Source: Acidobacteriota bacterium (GTDB lineage Bacteria > Acidobacteriota > Vicinamibacteria > Vicinamibacterales > UBA2999). Taken from it: DNA of 43,158 nucleotides. Under the pieces are notes generated by a model. That model searched no databases. It saw nothing but the letters and a program-made list of their open reading frames with translations, and was not told the origin of the DNA. Positions 41,943 to 43,158 of the stretch are shown here, one piece after another. A program made the translations under genes and the position numbers. The first letter of the stretch is position 1. The number at the start of each line of letters is the position of its first letter. The DNA is taken from contig JADZCN010000168.1 in the NCBI GenBank assembly GCA_020851565.1, forward strand, positions 1 to 43,158. The letters are read 5' to 3'.

Positions 41943-42545
41943 TCAGGCGCGGGACAGCGTCTTCAGCGCGGCTCGCAGGTGCTGCTCGAACGAGGCCTCG
42001 GCAAGGTCCTTCAGCACCGCATCGAGCGCCTTGTCCACGGCACGTCGATCGTAGCCGAGATTGGCCAGCGCGGAGGCGAGATCGTCGCGCCGCGCGTCAC
42101 CCGCCGAGGGCGGGGGGGCCTCGCCTCCCAGCCCCTTCAAGGCCAGCGGCAGCCCATCTCGCAGTTCCACGGCCATGCGCTCCGCCGTCTTCTTCCCCAC
42201 GCCGGGGATCCGCGTCAGGCGGACGATGTCCCCACGCTCGATGGCGCCGACCAGCTCTCGCGGCTCGATGCCCGAGAGCACGGCGAGCGCCAGCTTCGGG
42301 CCGATGCCGGACACCCCGATGAGGCGCTCGAACACCGCCAGTTCCAACGACGTCGAGAAACCGTAGAGGGCGAGCTGGTCTTCGCGGACGTGCGTGTGCA
42401 CGCGAAGGGCGATCTCGTCGCCCGGCTCCCCTGAGGCGTAGAAGGTGGAGAGCGGCACCGCGAGGTCGTACCCCACGCCACCGACGTCGACGATGAGCCG
42501 GTTGGGGTGCTTCTCGAGGACGCGCCCGCGCAGGTGGGCAATCAT
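41943..42545 (-). CDS. ruvA: Holliday junction DNA-binding protein RuvA
   Basis: 200-residue protein that holds the four-way junction and loads RuvB. The start MIAHLRGRVLEKHPNRLIVDVGGVGYDL (shown by its first and last parts) is typical. Helix-hairpin-helix motifs are visible as VSGIGPKLAL and IPGVGKKTAERM. The acidic pin loop and the C-terminal RuvB-binding domain (SALANLGYDRRAVDKAL) are present. The ATG overlaps the ruvC stop by 4 bp. Confidence 0.97.
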   Translation of the reverse strand: MIAHLRGRVLEKHPNRLIVDVGGVGYDLAVPLSTFYASGEPGDEIALRVHTHVREDQLALYGFSTSLELAVFERLIGVSGIGPKLALAVLSGIEPRELVGAIERGDIVRLTRIPGVGKKTAERMAVELRDGLPLALKGLGGEAPPPSAGDARRDDLASALANLGYDRRAVDKALDAVLKDLAEASFEQHLRAALKTLSRA

Positions 42546-43108
42546 CGCGTCGGCGGCCGGTACTGGCGCCAGCTCCTCGGCGGCGGTGCCTGGGCGCGCC
42601 CGCCGGCGCGTCGCTCCTGCTCCTTGGCCATCGCCGCCAGACCCGACTGGTGAAGGTGACAGATGGCCACGGCCAGCGCATCCGCTGCGTCGTGCGGGCT
42701 CGGCACCGCGTCGAGGCGCAGCAGGAGCTTCACCATCTGTTGCACTTGTGATTTCTCGGCCCGGCCATAGCCGACCACGGCACGCTTAATCTCGGCCGGC
42801 GTGTACTCGAGGACGGGTACCCCGTGCTCCACGGCGGCCAGCATGGCCACGCCACGGGCGTGCCCCAGCTTCAGGGCACTGCGGACATTGGTGGAGTAGA
42901 ACAGGTTCTCGACGGCCACGCAGTCGGGCCGGCACCGTTCGATCTCGTCGGCCAGCGCCCGATAGATGGCGCCCAGGCGTTCCGGAAAGGAAGCGGCGGC
43001 CTCGACCCGGATCGCGCCGCACCGCACCAGGCGGTGGCGGCGCCCGTCGCTGTCCACGCACCCGAACCCGGTGCGCTCGGAGCCGGGGTCGATGCCGAAG
43101 ACCTTCAC
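42542..43108 (-). CDS. ruvC: Crossover junction endodeoxyribonuclease RuvC
   Basis: 188-residue Holliday junction resolvase with an RNase H fold. Acidic metal ligands are Asp7 (GIDPGSERTG), Glu67 (AVENLFYSTN), Asp140 and Asp143 (PSPHDAADALAVA). The C-terminal tail (residues about 160-188) is rich in Arg, Gln and Pro. The GTG start overlaps the yebC stop (GTGA), giving yebC-ruvC-ruvA coupling; the next in-frame start upstream would lie inside yebC. Confidence 0.96.
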   Translation of the reverse strand: MKVFGIDPGSERTGFGCVDSDGRRHRLVRCGAIRVEAAASFPERLGAIYRALADEIERCRPDCVAVENLFYSTNVRSALKLGHARGVAMLAAVEHGVPVLEYTPAEIKRAVVGYGRAEKSQVQQMVKLLLRLDAVPSPHDAADALAVAICHLHQSGLAAMAKEQERRAGGRAQAPPPRSWRQYRPPTR

Positions 43109-43158
43109 GCCAGCGAGGCCTCGATCTCCTTCTCCTCGATGTCGAAGTTCGACCACAC
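43105..43158 (-). CDS. yebC: YebC/PmpR family protein, C-terminal fragment
   Basis: Only the last 17 codons are in the window; the gene continues beyond the right edge on the minus strand. The peptide VWSNFDIEEKEIEASLA matches the usual YebC ending (VxxNFDI plus an acidic tail). YebC-family proteins are transcriptional regulators or translation factors for proline stretches. The stop overlaps the ruvC start, and yebC-ruvC is a widely conserved gene order, which supports the call. Confidence 0.8.
   Translation of the reverse strand: MWSNFDIEEKEIEASLA

Overview
This window is a high-GC bacterial chromosome segment with almost no unexplained coding space. Several features suggest an Acidobacteriota member, most likely of the Vicinamibacteria type; this is inferred from gene content and not proven. 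They are a linked DUF1552/DUF1592 pair, a secreted subtilase with a NIVWGD repeat tail, a bacterial microcompartment (BMC) locus built on a class II aldolase, and short spacer repeats such as (TCAAGACC)n and ACGAAG-type inverted repeats. Most genes lie on the minus strand in long runs with 4-bp ATGA or TGATG overlaps. No phage, insertion sequence, CRISPR array or rRNA was seen.

Layout. 1-3123 (+): end of a GldG-like ABC auxiliary gene, a DUF4340 membrane protein and a DacB-type D,D-carboxypeptidase. 3201-8807 (-): a coupled DUF1592 cytochrome, DUF1552 Tat protein and ankyrin-repeat protein. 8908-12240: a YeiH-type transporter, an aldehyde dehydrogenase and a divergent HSD10-like dehydrogenase. 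12369-16767 (-): queE, queC, an orphan Cache histidine kinase and a DHHA1-containing AlaX tRNA editing protein. 16803-18998: DUF72, a periplasmic cyclophilin and endonuclease III.

19114-22572 (-) is the most distinctive region. It is a compact BMC locus with one hexameric shell protein, three pentameric vertex proteins, a class II aldolase carrying a C-terminal encapsulation-like helix, and a 73-residue protein that joins a similar helix to a Cys/His-rich tail. A D-2-hydroxyacid dehydrogenase follows. The layout resembles the Planctomycetes/Verrucomicrobia (PVM) fucose/rhamnose compartments, but no CoA-acylating aldehyde dehydrogenase, phosphotransacylase or acetate kinase is in the window. 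The locus sits at the downstream end of a housekeeping gene run: tRNA-CAU, tilS, ftsH, folP, cdaA, ybbR, glmM, pdxJ, hydrolase, TPR protein, PP0621-like protein, then the BMC genes.

32289-43158 (-): a DUF6311-like membrane protein, a deoxyhypusine-synthase-like protein, queA, a terminator, two tandem GNAT acetyltransferases translationally coupled to the NIVWGD-repeat subtilase, a 400-bp hairpin-rich spacer, fabH, ruvB, ruvA, ruvC and the end of yebC. Queuosine genes (queA, queC, queE) and tRNA-processing genes (tilS, alaX) recur across the window.

Starts were chosen from overlaps, signal peptides and family length. Several genes (queC, queA, perhaps the aldehyde dehydrogenase) have a TACAAT/TACACT -10-like box so close to the start codon that leaderless transcripts are likely.
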